Source: Anaerotignum propionicum DSM 1682 (GTDB taxonomy: Bacteria > Bacillota > Clostridia > Lachnospirales > Anaerotignaceae). From it: a DNA stretch of 64,000 nucleotides. The number at the start of each line of letters is the position of its first letter. Positions within the stretch are counted from its first letter, which is position 1. The stretch is from the NCBI RefSeq assembly GCF_001561955.1, contig NZ_CP014223.1, positions 2,976,001-3,040,000 on the forward strand, in the 5' to 3' direction. Shown piece by piece: positions 1 to 13,170 of this stretch. The translations under genes and the position numbers were made by a program. The notes beneath the pieces are model-generated. The model saw only the letters and a list, made by a program, of their open reading frames with translations, had not been told where the DNA came from and made no database searches.

Positions 1-2612
<2,612 letters not shown>

Positions 2613-2810
2613 GTTTTTTGCTTTGAATAAATTCAAAACAATAGCTTGTTCTTTGGAATGTTTCGTAGTAGCGATACTACGGTTTTGTTGACATCGTCTG
2701 CCAACACTTTGTTACTTTTATTTATAAAGAAAATTTTACTTTTTCTCGATTGACTCTTTTTTCTTGTATTCAGTTTTCAAGGTGCATCCCGACTCATTGG
2801 AGCCGGTAAA

Positions 2811-2883
2811 TGGAGAATACGAGATTCGAACTCGTGACCCCCTGCTTGCAAGGCAGGTGCTCTCCCAGCTGAGCTAATTCCCC
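2811..2883 (-). tRNA. tRNA-Ala (UGC)
   Basis: The minus strand folds as a cloverleaf: acceptor GGGGAAT pairs with ATTCTCC, the anticodon loop CTTGCAA carries TGC, and the T-arm has GTTCGAATC. The 3' CCA is not encoded; TTTACC follows the discriminator A. It lies in the rRNA spacer. Confidence 0.96.
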
Positions 2884-2908
2884 TTATTCAACTATAACAC
2901 ACTCAAAA

Positions 2909-2982
<74 letters not shown>

Positions 2983-2987
2983 ATAGG

Positions 2988-3107
2988 ACTTCGGCAACCA
3001 TCTACTTTCCCAGGCAGCTTCCCACCAAGTATCATCGACCGCTCAGGTCTTAACCGTCGTGTTCGGAATGGGAACGGGTGTGTCCCCTAAGCGCATCATC
3101 ACCGAAG
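2988..3107 (-). rRNA. 5S ribosomal RNA
   Basis: The minus strand starts CTTCGGTGATGATGCGC and contains the signature CCCGTTCCCATTCCGAAC and GACGGTTAAGACC, ending with the complementary GCCGAAGT. About 118-120 nt long, as expected. It sits between 16S and the tRNAs rather than after 23S, which is unusual. Confidence 0.95.
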
Positions 3108-3126
3108 ATTTGTGTGTTTGAAGGTT

Positions 3127-3155
3127 TGATCCTTCAAAACCAAACAGTAGTATAC
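3127..3155 (-). other. 16S processing stem, 3' strand
   Basis: This spacer segment is complementary, almost base for base, to the 16S leader segment at 4839-4868. The two would pair to bring together the ends of pre-16S rRNA, the usual RNase III substrate. Confidence 0.75.
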
Positions 3156-3174
3156 ATTAACAACCAATACTCCA

Positions 3175-4711
<1,537 letters not shown>

Positions 4712-4838
4712 AAGTTTTGTCCTGCCAGTCTTAATGTCTGGCTTACTTTCCAATTTTTTCGAAATCGGTAAACTCTTTGTCTTCTTTTGCTTGTTCCGCA
4801 AAGCGGAAAAAGCTGAATTGACTATGGGTTGTGTGTTT

Positions 4839-4868
4839 GTATCTCTACTGTTTAGTTTTCAAGGATCA
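4839..4868 (-). other. 16S processing stem, 5' strand (rRNA leader)
   Basis: The leader reads TGATCCTTGAAAACTAAAC then AGTAGAGATAC on the minus strand and is complementary to the spacer at 3127-3155. It is the 5' half of the expected pre-16S processing helix. A similar CCTTGAAAACT motif precedes 23S. Confidence 0.75.
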
Positions 4869-4909
4869 ATTGTTTTTTGCCGACGTTTTTTTCGTTGTCA
4901 GCGAAGATT

Positions 4910-4938
4910 ATCTTAACATATTCATTATGGCTTGTCAA
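4910..4938 (-). promoter_or_regulatory. rRNA promoter P2 (proximal)
   Basis: The minus strand has -35 TTGACA (4938-4933), a 17-nt spacer, and -10 TAAGAT (4915-4910) with an extended TG just upstream. This is a near-consensus housekeeping promoter about 200 nt upstream of 16S. Confidence 0.88.
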
Positions 4939-5038
4939 GCATTTTCTCAAAGTTTTTTCTTTCTTTTCTTCGAATCATTTGCTTAATTCGCCTTAATTAT
5001 GTTGCCTTTTTCAACTGCATTTCGCAGTGACTTTTCTT

Positions 5039-5066
5039 ATTATACAGAATAATTTAAACTTGTCAA
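5039..5066 (-). promoter_or_regulatory. rRNA promoter P1 (distal)
   Basis: The minus strand has -35 TTGACA (5066-5061), a 16-nt spacer, and -10 TATAAT (5044-5039). Both hexamers match consensus. With P2 it forms the tandem pair typical of Firmicutes rRNA operons. Confidence 0.9.
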
Positions 5067-5106
5067 CACTTTTTTACAATTTTCCCTTTTTAATTTCATA
5101 TACCGT

Positions 5107-5146
5107 AAAAAACAAGGCACCCCGTAATCGGGATGCCTTGTTTTTT
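5107..5146 (-). terminator. Terminator after the lipoprotein gene (symmetric)
   Basis: A hairpin with arms AACAAGGCA(T/C)CCCG around a 4-nt loop is flanked by T runs on both strands. It lies 10 nt past the lipoprotein stop and insulates that gene from the rRNA promoters. Confidence 0.88.
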
Positions 5147-5155
5147 AAGCGCTTC

Positions 5156-5437
5156 TTATTGAGCAGGTGTTGCGGGTGCTGCATCAGCAGGTGCAGCTGC
5201 GTCTGCAGCAGGTGCTGTAGCATCAGCAGCAGGTGCTGTTGCATCAGCAGGTGCTTCGCCTTCAGCAGGTGTTGCTTCATCAGCAGGTGCTGTTGCATCA
5301 GCAGGTGCTTCGCCTTCAGCAGGTGTTTCCTGTGCAGGTGCCTCAGGAGCTTCCTCTTTCTTAGTACAACCACTAAATGCGAGTGCAAGACCCAAACATA
5401 CAGCTACAATACAACCTTTACCAAATTTACGTTTCAT
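5156..5437 (-). CDS. Small Ala/Pro/Glu-repeat lipoprotein
   Basis: A 93-aa protein. Residues 1-24 form a lipoprotein signal: MKRK, a hydrophobic core, then lipobox LAFSGC. The mature part is low complexity, built from APADA, APAEG and TPAEGEA units with no aromatic residues, so probably an extended, unstructured, membrane-anchored tail. The start at 5437 is chosen because AAGGAGG lies just upstream; a longer frame to 5464 lacks a ribosome-binding site and a signal. The DNA has a 54-bp tandem duplication (first copy about 5227-5280), so copy-number variation between strains is likely. The function is unknown. It is single, with its own terminator, and faces the rRNA operon. Confidence 0.8.
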   Translation of the reverse strand: MKRKFGKGCIVAVCLGLALAFSGCTKKEEAPEAPAQETPAEGEAPADATAPADEATPAEGEAPADATAPAADATAPAADAAAPADAAPATPAQ

Positions 5438-5520
5438 ATTACATTCCCTCCTTGTTTTTTGCAATCCAACTATAGCACAAAAAATTCGTTGTGAACACTC
5501 AATCTACCGCATTATGTCCT

Positions 5521-5548
5521 ATAATTCGACAAAATGTCGTCTAATTAT
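5521..5548. promoter_or_regulatory. Palindrome upstream of the lipoprotein gene, possible operator
   Basis: The core CGACAAAATGTCG is a perfect inverted repeat, with ATAATT and AATTAT outside it. It lies about 90 nt upstream of the lipoprotein start, next to TATAAT-like hexamers, so a repressor or activator site is plausible. The cognate regulator is not known. Confidence 0.4.
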
Positions 5549-5580
5549 AGTATTTGAATAATAAAAACAATTCTAAATAT

Positions 5581-5865
5581 TTATAAATAAACCACAGTGT
5601 TTTCTTTAAAAAACTCGATAGAACCCTTGATTTTATTAGGTTTACGATATCTCATCTTTCTGAAAGTAAGTAGTTCTGGCATACAATAAACTTTGCGGAA
5701 AATGTCCCACCTTTCCCCTATTTCAATTCTTAATCCTTTATTAAGATCAAGAAAATTAACTCTAATATTGTAGTTTTATGTCTTAATGGGCATTCATGGA
5801 ATTATCCATGCACTACCCATTCCACAAGTATTTATATCCCCTTTATAATGTACAAACACAATGTT
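5581..5865 (-). pseudogene. Decayed protein-coding remnant
   Basis: One minus-strand frame reads protein-like from 5865 to a TAA at 5583-5581, interrupted only by TGA (5796-5794) and TAA (5778-5776). The last 64 codons are open and contain segments such as RVNFLDLNKGLRIEIGERW and MPELLTFRKMRYRKPNKIKG. The composition is normal for a folded protein, unlike the flanking AT-rich sequence. There is no start codon with a ribosome-binding site. I do not recognise the family. It could also be chance. Confidence 0.35.
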
Positions 5866-5920
5866 TCATTTGCAATTCCACTTTTGATGGGATATACGAT
5901 TTGTTTTTCAAACAACATTA

Positions 5921-5987
5921 AAACTCCCTTCATTATTATTTTCTTTGCAGTTTGCTTACTACAAATTTAATTATAATGAAGGGAGTT
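5921..5987 (+). terminator. Long-stem hairpin, plus-strand terminator-like
   Basis: The arms AAACTCCCTTCATTAT and ATAATGAAGGGAGTTT are complementary around a loop of about 30 nt and are followed by a T run on the plus strand. No intact plus-strand gene lies upstream, so it may be a leftover or may end an unseen transcript. Confidence 0.5.
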
Positions 5988-6057
5988 TTTTTATCATCTC
6001 TTCGCCGTAGGCTTTTTTGAACCACTTCTAAACCGTAGTTTTCTTTTCCATAACAAA

Positions 6058-6084
6058 AACTTCCGCTTATGAAAAGCGGAAGTT
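6058..6084 (-). terminator. Terminator of glgP
   Basis: The minus strand has AACTTCCGCTT, a 4-nt loop, AAGCGGAAGTT, then TTTG. It lies directly after the glgP stop. Confidence 0.85.
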
Positions 6085-6088
6085 CATT

Positions 6089-8542
6089 TTAAAACTCAAT
6101 TGGAACCGAAGGTAAACTCCAAATCTCTTTGGCATATTCTTTAATCGTACGGTCACTGGAAAATTTGCCACTTTTGGCTGTGTTATAAATTGCCATCCTT
6201 GCCCATCGTTCCTTGTCTCGATAAGCATAGTCCACAGCCATTTGAGCCCGTTGATAATCAGCATAATCCTCAAGTACAAAATACTCATCCGCTTTGCTTC
6301 CACCAAATCCATTCAGCAGTGCATCGTACAATTCCCTAAAAAGACAGGTATCATTGGAAAATGTGCCGTCAATCAAGGCAGTCATTGCCATACGAACCTC
6401 TTGATTCATATTATAAACACTCCATGGATCATATTCACCATTATATTTTTCCTGCACCTCTTCAGCACTCATGCCAAATATAAAGATATTTTCTTCTCCA
6501 ACCTCGTCGAAAATCTCAACATTTGCACCGTCCATTGTCCCTACAGTCAATGCCCCGTTTAGCATAAACTTCATATTACCAGTTCCTGAAGCTTCTTTGC
6601 CTGCTGTAGAAATCTGCTCACTGACATCCGCCGCAGGAATTAACCGTTCAGCCAAAGAGACACGGTAATTTTCCAAGAAAACAACCTTAATCTTGCCACA
6701 AATGCTTTCATCGTTATTCACCACGTCCCCAACGCTGTTGATAAGCTTTATAATTAGTTTTGCTCTGCGGTATCCCGCTGCTGCCTTTGCTCCAAAAATA
6801 TAGGTTCTTGGTACCATATCCAATCCGGGATTCATCTTCAATTTGTTATAAAGCCCAATAATATGCAGAACGTTCAAAAGCTGGCGCTTATACTCATGCA
6901 GTCGCTTCACTTGAATATCAAAAATACTGTCAGGATTGATATCAATTCCTTTTGCAGATTTTATATATTTCGCCAAAGCAACCTTATTTGCTCGTTTAAT
7001 TTCCATAAATCTCTTTTGAAATTCTTCATCCTCTACATATGGCAAGATTTTCTCCAGTTGCGCCAAATCTGTAATCCAGCCATCACCGATTTTTTCTGTA
7101 ATTAGCTCTGCCAGTTGAGGATTTGCATGCAACAGCCATCTTCTTTGAGTAATTCCATTGGTCTTATTGTTAAATTTTTCGGGGTATAACTTATAAAAAT
7201 CTTTTAACTCCTGATTCTTCAATATCTCGGTGTGAAGAGCTGCAACGCCATTTACAGAATGACTTCCAACAATGGCCATATATGCCATACGAATCTGTCC
7301 ATCAGCAATAATAGCCAAGCGACGAATTTTTTCCGGATTATTTCCGTACTTCTCAGTCAGTTCAAGGCAAAAACGGCGGTTAATTTCCTCAACAATTTGA
7401 TAAATTCGGGGCAATAGACGACTGAATAAATCTAATGGCCATTTTTCCAGCGCCTCAGACATGATGGTATGGTTTGTGTAGGCACACACTTTTTGAGTAA
7501 TCTCCCACGCCTGATCCCAAGGTAAATCGTTTTCGTCCACCAAAACCCGCATTAATTCAGCTACGGCAATGCTAGGATGAGTATCGTTTAGCTGAAAGGC
7601 AACTTTCTCCGGTAACAAATTAAAATCCCCATGGTTTTCTTTGAATCTTGCAACCACCCTTTGAACCGTTGCAGAAATAAAGAAAAACTGTTGACGCAAC
7701 CGCAATTCCTTCCCTTGATAATGTTCATCCGCAGGATAAAGCACATCCGTTAAGGTTTTCGCCAGAGTTTCTTCTTCCGCAGCCTTTTGATAGTTTCCTT
7801 CGTTAAAGTATTTTAAATCAATTCTGTTTTTTGCTCGTGCATCCCATAGACGTAAGGTGTTCACTGTATTATTGCCGTATCCCACCACAGGATAATCATA
7901 GGGAATAGCCATAACAGACTGGTAACCCTCTTGTACAAAGCGATACCCTCCGTTTTCTTTCAGCATTGCTCGTACATGCCCGCCAAATTTTATTTCCACT
8001 GCATACTCATTTCTCCGTATCCCCCAAGGGTCTCCGTCCTCCAGCCAGTTATCCGGCGCCTCCACTTGATATCCATTTTCAACTTTCTGCTCAAAAATTC
8101 CATAATGGTAGCGAATACCGCAGCCATATGCAGGCAACTCCAAAGTAGATAGAGAATCTAAAAAACATGCAGCCAGTCGTCCTAGGCCACCATTGCCAAG
8201 ACCGGGATCCGGCTCAGCTTCCTCCACTGTATTATAATCAATGCCAAGTTCAGCAAAAACCTCTTTAATTACAGTATTCATCCCCATATTAATCAACGCA
8301 TTTCCCAAAAAACGTCCCATTAAAAATTCCATAGAAAGATAATAAACAATCTTCGCGTTCTTCTCACTATAAGTATCGTGGGTTTTAATCCATTTGTCCG
8401 TAATCAGATCCCGCAGAGAAAATACTGCCGCCTGATAAATTTCTTCTGCCGATGCAGTTTCAAGATTTTTTCTGTAAAGTGTCTTTACATTTTCCCTTAT
8501 CATCATCTTTAATGTTTCTTTTTCTATTCCAATTTGCCCCAT
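6089..8542 (-). CDS. glgP: Glycogen/alpha-glucan phosphorylase
   Basis: An 817-aa cytoplasmic enzyme of the normal family length. It releases glucose-1-phosphate from alpha-1,4-glucan chains using phosphate and pyridoxal phosphate. Visible family motifs include the N-terminal YYLSMEFLMGR, EPDPGLGNGGLGRLAACFLD, the central NDTHPS and RRWL, and the PLP site GTGNMKF with Lys658. AAGGAGG stands upstream of the ATG. It is followed by a strong terminator and separated from the upstream membrane-protein gene by about 100 nt. No other glycogen gene is next to it, so it may act on storage glycogen made elsewhere or on imported maltodextrins. Confidence 0.97.
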   Translation of the reverse strand: MGQIGIEKETLKMMIRENVKTLYRKNLETASAEEIYQAAVFSLRDLITDKWIKTHDTYSEKNAKIVYYLSMEFLMGRFLGNALINMGMNTVIKEVFAELGIDYNTVEEAEPDPGLGNGGLGRLAACFLDSLSTLELPAYGCGIRYHYGIFEQKVENGYQVEAPDNWLEDGDPWGIRRNEYAVEIKFGGHVRAMLKENGGYRFVQEGYQSVMAIPYDYPVVGYGNNTVNTLRLWDARAKNRIDLKYFNEGNYQKAAEEETLAKTLTDVLYPADEHYQGKELRLRQQFFFISATVQRVVARFKENHGDFNLLPEKVAFQLNDTHPSIAVAELMRVLVDENDLPWDQAWEITQKVCAYTNHTIMSEALEKWPLDLFSRLLPRIYQIVEEINRRFCLELTEKYGNNPEKIRRLAIIADGQIRMAYMAIVGSHSVNGVAALHTEILKNQELKDFYKLYPEKFNNKTNGITQRRWLLHANPQLAELITEKIGDGWITDLAQLEKILPYVEDEEFQKRFMEIKRANKVALAKYIKSAKGIDINPDSIFDIQVKRLHEYKRQLLNVLHIIGLYNKLKMNPGLDMVPRTYIFGAKAAAGYRRAKLIIKLINSVGDVVNNDESICGKIKVVFLENYRVSLAERLIPAADVSEQISTAGKEASGTGNMKFMLNGALTVGTMDGANVEIFDEVGEENIFIFGMSAEEVQEKYNGEYDPWSVYNMNQEVRMAMTALIDGTFSNDTCLFRELYDALLNGFGGSKADEYFVLEDYADYQRAQMAVDYAYRDKERWARMAIYNTAKSGKFSSDRTIKEYAKEIWSLPSVPIEF

Positions 8543-8644
8543 AAGAAACCTCCTTTAATGGAATGCCCTTCTCTATTGTATTTTTCTCGGCACTTTTTAT
8601 TTACTATATCAAAGCATACCCAATTTTGCAAATATCCTTCTCTT

Positions 8645-9100
8645 TTAAAGAAAACAAATTGCAACACCTAAAATAAATCCCAAAATCCCTCCCAAAGCAG
8701 TAAAAAGAGTTTCCTTTAAAGACATGCCCTCAGGAAACAATCCACTGCTGGCACAATATAGAGCAATACCTCCAATGATACCTCTGGTCATGGTCCATGA
8801 CCCATTGGAATAGACCTCGAATAAAAAAGCCGCTGTAAATATTGCGGCACTTCTAAACTCTCTACTTCGCCCCTGGTCGGGGAATCTGTTTTCTACCCAA
8901 ACGCCCATTGTAATTCCCAATATTGCACCCAAGCCGGCCCAAACCAAATTTTCCAAAAAAGCAGGAGGCAAAAACAAGAAACAAAGATATGCTAATATCG
9001 CTCCCTCCAGAAAACGAAAGGGCAACGGATAGGCTCTCTTACGCCTACTCGCTGCCCACAGCAGCACCCAATACACAGGAATCGACAGCCATAGACTCAT
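8645..9100 (-). CDS. Unknown membrane protein, 151 aa
   Basis: I do not recognise this family. It is hydrophobic, with about five predicted membrane segments separated by a charged loop (VENRFPDQGRSREFRSA) and a glycine-rich C-terminus. GGGGGAAGG lies just before the ATG. It starts 63 nt after the end of the second chromate-transporter half and precedes glgP, all on the minus strand, so it is probably the distal gene of the prfA-chr transcript. It may be an accessory to the transporter, but nothing in the sequence shows that. Confidence 0.7.
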   Translation of the reverse strand: MSLWLSIPVYWVLLWAASRRKRAYPLPFRFLEGAILAYLCFLFLPPAFLENLVWAGLGAILGITMGVWVENRFPDQGRSREFRSAAIFTAAFLFEVYSNGSWTMTRGIIGGIALYCASSGLFPEGMSLKETLFTALGGILGFILGVAICFL

Positions 9101-9162
9101 TCGACCTTCCCCCTTATTCCATATACTCTATCATATGGGTGGAAAAAGCCTTTCATTCCGCA

Positions 9163-9735
9163 TCAAAATGCAAATATGATACCTATTGCCGCCCCCACTG
9201 CGATATAAACCACTGGGTGCTTTTGAAATTTATTTGTCAAAAAAAGCATTACCACAAACAGGATACATTCCTTTATCCCAATGAAACCAAGAAAATTTTC
9301 CATAGAAAGTTCCGTAATCTCATTTACGTGAAGTAGTGCTGTAAGCAGTACCCCAAAACCCGCCGACCCAATCAATCCCGTTACCGCAGGTCTCAATAAA
9401 TAAAATATATCTTCCACATGGGTATTATTGCGAAATCTTTGAAGAAATTTTGAAATAATGATAATAATTACAACGGAAGGAAAAACCAAACCAGCGGTAG
9501 CAACAATTCCGCCAAAAACACCGCCAAAATGAAACCCTGTATAGGTTGCCATGTTTACTCCCAAAGGCCCCGGTGTAGATTCGGAAATTGCCACCATATC
9601 AGCAATCATGCCGGTATTAAACCAGTCATATTTATCCGCAAGCTTATACAAAAATGGCAAAGTTGCCAATCCGCCACCCACAGAGAACAACCCTATCTTA
9701 AAGAATTCATAAAATAAAAGTAACCACTGTGTCAT
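9163..9735 (-). CDS. Chromate transporter family, second half-size subunit
   Basis: A 190-aa CHR-family membrane protein. The family motif region FKIGLFSVGGGLATLPFL is at the N-terminus, followed by ESTPGPLGVNMATYTGF. The start at 9735 overlaps the stop of the upstream half by four bases (ATGA), which suggests translational coupling; the frame open upstream to 9861 lies inside the neighbour and is not used. Short-chain CHR proteins work as pairs of opposite topology. Substrate is likely an oxyanion; chromate itself is only the family name. Confidence 0.88.
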   Translation of the reverse strand: MTQWLLLFYEFFKIGLFSVGGGLATLPFLYKLADKYDWFNTGMIADMVAISESTPGPLGVNMATYTGFHFGGVFGGIVATAGLVFPSVVIIIIISKFLQRFRNNTHVEDIFYLLRPAVTGLIGSAGFGVLLTALLHVNEITELSMENFLGFIGIKECILFVVMLFLTNKFQKHPVVYIAVGAAIGIIFAF

Positions 9736-10277
9736 TTTGCCCCAGCCCCCTTTATGATAGGAGCTGCTAGACCAAGGAGCCCAGCCCCAAGAACAATCCA
9801 AATAGGCGATACCTCCAAAATTGCGGAAAGCAAAAAGGCTACTACAGCGATTATGGCACAAACTTTATCCACCACAGATTTTTTCCACATTCCCACAACT
9901 GCATTTACAATTAAGACGCCTACAACCACACGAATCGCGCCAAAAGCATGCTGAACAGCCGCCAACTGGGCAAAATTCCTTAATACTGCCGCGATAATCA
10001 TAATAATAATCAGAGAAGGGAATACGCTTCCCGTTGTTGCCGCAATAGCCCCTAAAACACCCTTACGCTTATAACCTACAAAAGAAGCTGTATTCACAAA
10101 AATAACACCTGGGGTACATTGGCCAATGGCAAAATAATCGAGAATTTCATCCTCCGTTGCCCATCCTCGTTTGGTAACCACTTCCCTTTGCAATAAGGGC
10201 AGCATAGCATAGCCTCCACCAAAGGTAAAGGCTCCAATTCTGCAAAATGTAATAAAAAGCTGCCAAATTTCTTTCAT
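9732..10277 (-). CDS. Chromate transporter family, first half-size subunit
   Basis: A 181-aa protein with the CHR motif FCRIGAFTFGGGYAMLPLL near the N-terminus and CTPGVIFVNTASFVGY after it, then hydrophobic segments. The start at 10277 has GAAGTG upstream; an ORF extension to 10310 overlaps prfA. It begins 16 nt after prfA and overlaps its partner by ATGA. The two genes form a heteromeric anion transporter in the inner membrane. Confidence 0.88.
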   Translation of the reverse strand: MKEIWQLFITFCRIGAFTFGGGYAMLPLLQREVVTKRGWATEDEILDYFAIGQCTPGVIFVNTASFVGYKRKGVLGAIAATTGSVFPSLIIIMIIAAVLRNFAQLAAVQHAFGAIRVVVGVLIVNAVVGMWKKSVVDKVCAIIAVVAFLLSAILEVSPIWIVLGAGLLGLAAPIIKGAGAK

Positions 10278-10293
10278 AATTTCACTTCTTTCT

Positions 10294-11370
10294 TTATTCC
10301 TCCAATCCACCCGCCTGCATTTTTTCCATGCGGTCTGTGGTAATCAAAGCATTCATTAGTTCATCCAAATCTCCGTCTAATATACTATCTATCTTATACA
10401 AGGTCAAGCCGATTCTATGATCGGTAATCCGACCCTGGGGAAAATTATAGGTACGAATGCGTTCACTTCTGTCTCCCGTTCCAACCTGAGAACGGCGGTC
10501 TGCAGAAATTGCAGCATCATGAGCCTGTCTTTCCCTTTCATAAACCCGGGCATATAAAACCTTTAATGCCTGTTCCTTGTTTTTCAACTGGGATTTTTCG
10601 TTCTGGCAGGAAACCACAATGCCTGTGGGCAAATGGGTCATACGCACTGCCGAGTCTGTGGTATTTACGCACTGTCCGCCATTACCCGAAGCACGGAATA
10701 CATCCACCCGAACTTCGTTCATATCAATATGAACGTCCACTTCCTCCGCCTCCGGCATAACCGCAACCGTTACCGTAGAGGTATGAATACGCCCGCCGCT
10801 TTCTGTAGTAGGAATACGCTGTACCCGATGCACACCACTTTCATATTTCATGCGGGAATATGCACCCTTTCCCGTTATCATAAAGGAGACCTCTTTGAAG
10901 CCGCCCAAATCACTTTCACTGGCATTCATCAACTCTACCTTCCATCGTCTGTCCTCGGCATAGCGGGCATACATACGGAATAAATCTCCGGCGAACAATG
11001 CAGCTTCGTCTCCACCGGCACCACCTCTGATCTCAACAATAACGTTCTTTTCATCATTAGGGTCCTTGGGCAGAAGCAAAATAGTAATTTCCTGCTTCAG
11101 TTCTTCCAAGCGCTCCTTATTCTGGGCAAATTCCTCTTTTACCAGCTCACGAAAATCCTCGTCAAGCTTGTCGTTCAAAAGCTCCAGCCCCTCTTCCACA
11201 GCGGCCTTTACTTTTTTATATTCCTGATATGCCTCTATCACAGGGGACATATCGCTATATTCCTTCATGCGCTTGCGCCATTCCGATTGGTTGGCAATCA
11301 TTTCAGGGTCGTTTACCTGATCCGCCAAATCGTTGTATTTGCTCTCAATCTCCGCCAATCGATCAAACAT
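10294..11370 (-). CDS. prfA: Peptide chain release factor 1
   Basis: A 358-aa class I release factor that recognises UAA and UAG and triggers peptide release at the ribosome. The GGQ tripeptide is at 231-233 in [15 protein letters not shown], where Cys follows GGQ in place of the more common His; this variant is seen in other clostridia by recollection. The N-terminal coiled region and the C-terminal helical region are complete. It begins 2 nt after prmC, the methylase that modifies this GGQ glutamine, so the two are transcribed and probably translated together. Confidence 0.97.
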   Translation of the reverse strand: MFDRLAEIESKYNDLADQVNDPEMIANQSEWRKRMKEYSDMSPVIEAYQEYKKVKAAVEEGLELLNDKLDEDFRELVKEEFAQNKERLEELKQEITILLLPKDPNDEKNVIVEIRGGAGGDEAALFAGDLFRMYARYAEDRRWKVELMNASESDLGGFKEVSFMITGKGAYSRMKYESGVHRVQRIPTTESGGRIHTSTVTVAVMPEAEEVDVHIDMNEVRVDVFRASGNGGQCVNTTDSAVRMTHLPTGIVVSCQNEKSQLKNKEQALKVLYARVYERERQAHDAAISADRRSQVGTGDRSERIRTYNFPQGRITDHRIGLTLYKIDSILDGDLDELMNALITTDRMEKMQAGGLEE

Positions 11371-11372
11371 GG

Positions 11373-12248
11373 TTACACCTCATCTATATTCTCTTTTAAT
11401 TTTCCAAAAACAACTCTATCTAAGCCTGCCAAGTCTTTCCGCAACGTGCATTGAGAAAACCCTGCCTCCATCATCATTGAAAGCAATGCCTTACCTTGGT
11501 CGTAGCCAATTTCAAAAAACAGCCAACCTCCATTTTTTAACCAGTGACGGCTATCCTTTATAATACGCTGATAAAATGCTAAACCATCTTCTCCACCATC
11601 CAATGCATTTTTCGGCTCGAAATCCCGAACCTCTGGCATCAACGTTCCAATTTCCGCCTTTGCTATGTATGGCGGATTGGAGATGATGGCATCAAAGCTT
11701 CCCTTCCACGATGGGGGAACCTTGTCAAACAGGTCGCTTTCCAACCACTCCACCACAGCTTGATTTTTCTCAGCATTTTTCCTTGCGAAAGACAAAGCCT
11801 TAGGACTGATATCCACACCTAGGCAATTCATCTTTCCATAATGGGCAAGACAAATGGGGATGCAACCACTTCCCGTGCCTAAATCAATCACCTGTTGTAT
11901 ATTATTCTCCTTGGACATCGACAACACCGTTTCCACCAAAAGCTCCGTATCTCCACGAGGAATCAATACCCCCTCTCCAACATAAAAGGGTAACCCCATA
12001 AATTCACATTGCCCTAAAATATACTGCAAGGGACGGTTTGATTCTCTTTGATTCAAATAATCATTATATCGAGCTTCTTCTTCAGGCAAAATCATTTTTT
12101 CTCCATGAGTAAACAGCTGCACCCGACTTATTTGGCATACTTCCATCAATAAAAGTTCTGCTTCGAAGGCATAATTATCTTTACCTGCCAACTGTAGACG
12201 GTGCTTGCCTTCCAGCAAAGCATTGGCAATAGTCTTATTCTTCTTCAT
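11373..12248 (-). CDS. prmC: Release factor glutamine N5-methyltransferase
   Basis: A 291-aa SAM-dependent methyltransferase that modifies the glutamine of the GGQ motif in release factors. The SAM-binding motif [16 protein letters not shown] and the catalytic NPPY at 191-194 are intact, after an N-terminal helical domain that binds the release factor. The start overlaps the end of the DUF1385 gene by 14 bases and uses a GGGAG site inside it. prfA follows after 2 nt. Confidence 0.96.
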   Translation of the reverse strand: MKKNKTIANALLEGKHRLQLAGKDNYAFEAELLLMEVCQISRVQLFTHGEKMILPEEEARYNDYLNQRESNRPLQYILGQCEFMGLPFYVGEGVLIPRGDTELLVETVLSMSKENNIQQVIDLGTGSGCIPICLAHYGKMNCLGVDISPKALSFARKNAEKNQAVVEWLESDLFDKVPPSWKGSFDAIISNPPYIAKAEIGTLMPEVRDFEPKNALDGGEDGLAFYQRIIKDSRHWLKNGGWLFFEIGYDQGKALLSMMMEAGFSQCTLRKDLAGLDRVVFGKLKENIDEV

Positions 12249-13170
12249 CTTCCAGTACTCCCTTCATCGCCGCAATTGCAGTTTCGATTTGGGATTCATC
12301 CGGTTCCGCTGTTGTTATTTTCTGTAAACATAGCCCGGGATAGCTGATTGCTGCAACAAGCTTGCTTTCGGATTTCCCTGCCCATCGAATGACTTCATAG
12401 GAAATACCCGCAATAAAGGGTACTAAAAATATCCTAGAAACCAATCGTAATGCCACAGAGTCAGTCCGCACAAAAAAGAACACAATCATACTGATAATCA
12501 TAACAAATAGCAAAAAACTGGTTCCGCAACGCTTGTGCAGTCGTGTGCAAGGCATTATGTTTTCCACTGTCAATTCCTTACCACTTTCAAAACAGTTAAT
12601 GGTCTTATGTTCTGCACCATGGTATTGAAAAACTCTTTTGATTTCTTTCATTCTTGAAATCAAAAATAAATACAACAAAAATATGGCGATTCTCAAAAGT
12701 CCCTCGATAACGCCTAATGCCCATACCGGTACAATCGTTTTAAAAAAACTGCCCAGCCATACAGGAAGTACAAAAAACAAGCCCATACCCAAAATTAAAG
12801 ATACGGTAACGCTAAAATAAATCAAAATATCGTTAATTTTATCGCCGAATTTGTTCTGCAAATACTTTTCAAAGGGAGAAAGCTCTTCCTCCGCCCAATC
12901 CTCCCCGGCAATTTCCGCAGAATGCATTAATATTTTTGTACCTGTAATCAGGGAATCCACAAAAGCCCCAATTCCACGAAAAATAGGATATTTGAATATG
13001 CCTTTGTTGGCAATTCCACCCCATTCGTTTTTCTCTATGGTAATTCCTCCTGCGGGATTTCTCACTGCCATGGCATAAATTCGTTTCCCACGCATCATAA
13101 CACCCTCAATGATTGCTTGACCGCCAATGCTTGTGGGGCGCACTCTCTTTTCCATATCATGATTTGACAC
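12235..13170 (-). CDS. DUF1385 family membrane protein (YqhQ-like)
   Basis: A 311-aa protein with the family hallmark IGGQAIIEGVMMRG at the N-terminus and HGAEHKTINCFE, containing conserved His and Glu, in the middle. Two hydrophobic hairpins (about 115-170 and 210-260) suggest a membrane protein. The start appears to be GTG at 13170 with a weak GAGTTG site; an internal ATG at 13155 lacks one. Its place between rpmE and prmC-prfA is common in clostridia, but its biochemical role is not established. Confidence 0.88.
   Translation of the reverse strand: MSNHDMEKRVRPTSIGGQAIIEGVMMRGKRIYAMAVRNPAGGITIEKNEWGGIANKGIFKYPIFRGIGAFVDSLITGTKILMHSAEIAGEDWAEEELSPFEKYLQNKFGDKINDILIYFSVTVSLILGMGLFFVLPVWLGSFFKTIVPVWALGVIEGLLRIAIFLLYLFLISRMKEIKRVFQYHGAEHKTINCFESGKELTVENIMPCTRLHKRCGTSFLLFVMIISMIVFFFVRTDSVALRLVSRIFLVPFIAGISYEVIRWAGKSESKLVAAISYPGLCLQKITTAEPDESQIETAIAAMKGVLEDEEE

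Noticed and set aside
5027-5494. 155-codon plus-strand frame rich in Cys and Arg
   Set aside because: It is the reverse of the Ala/Pro repeat gene and covers rRNA promoter P1; the minus-strand frame has a lipobox and ribosome-binding site.
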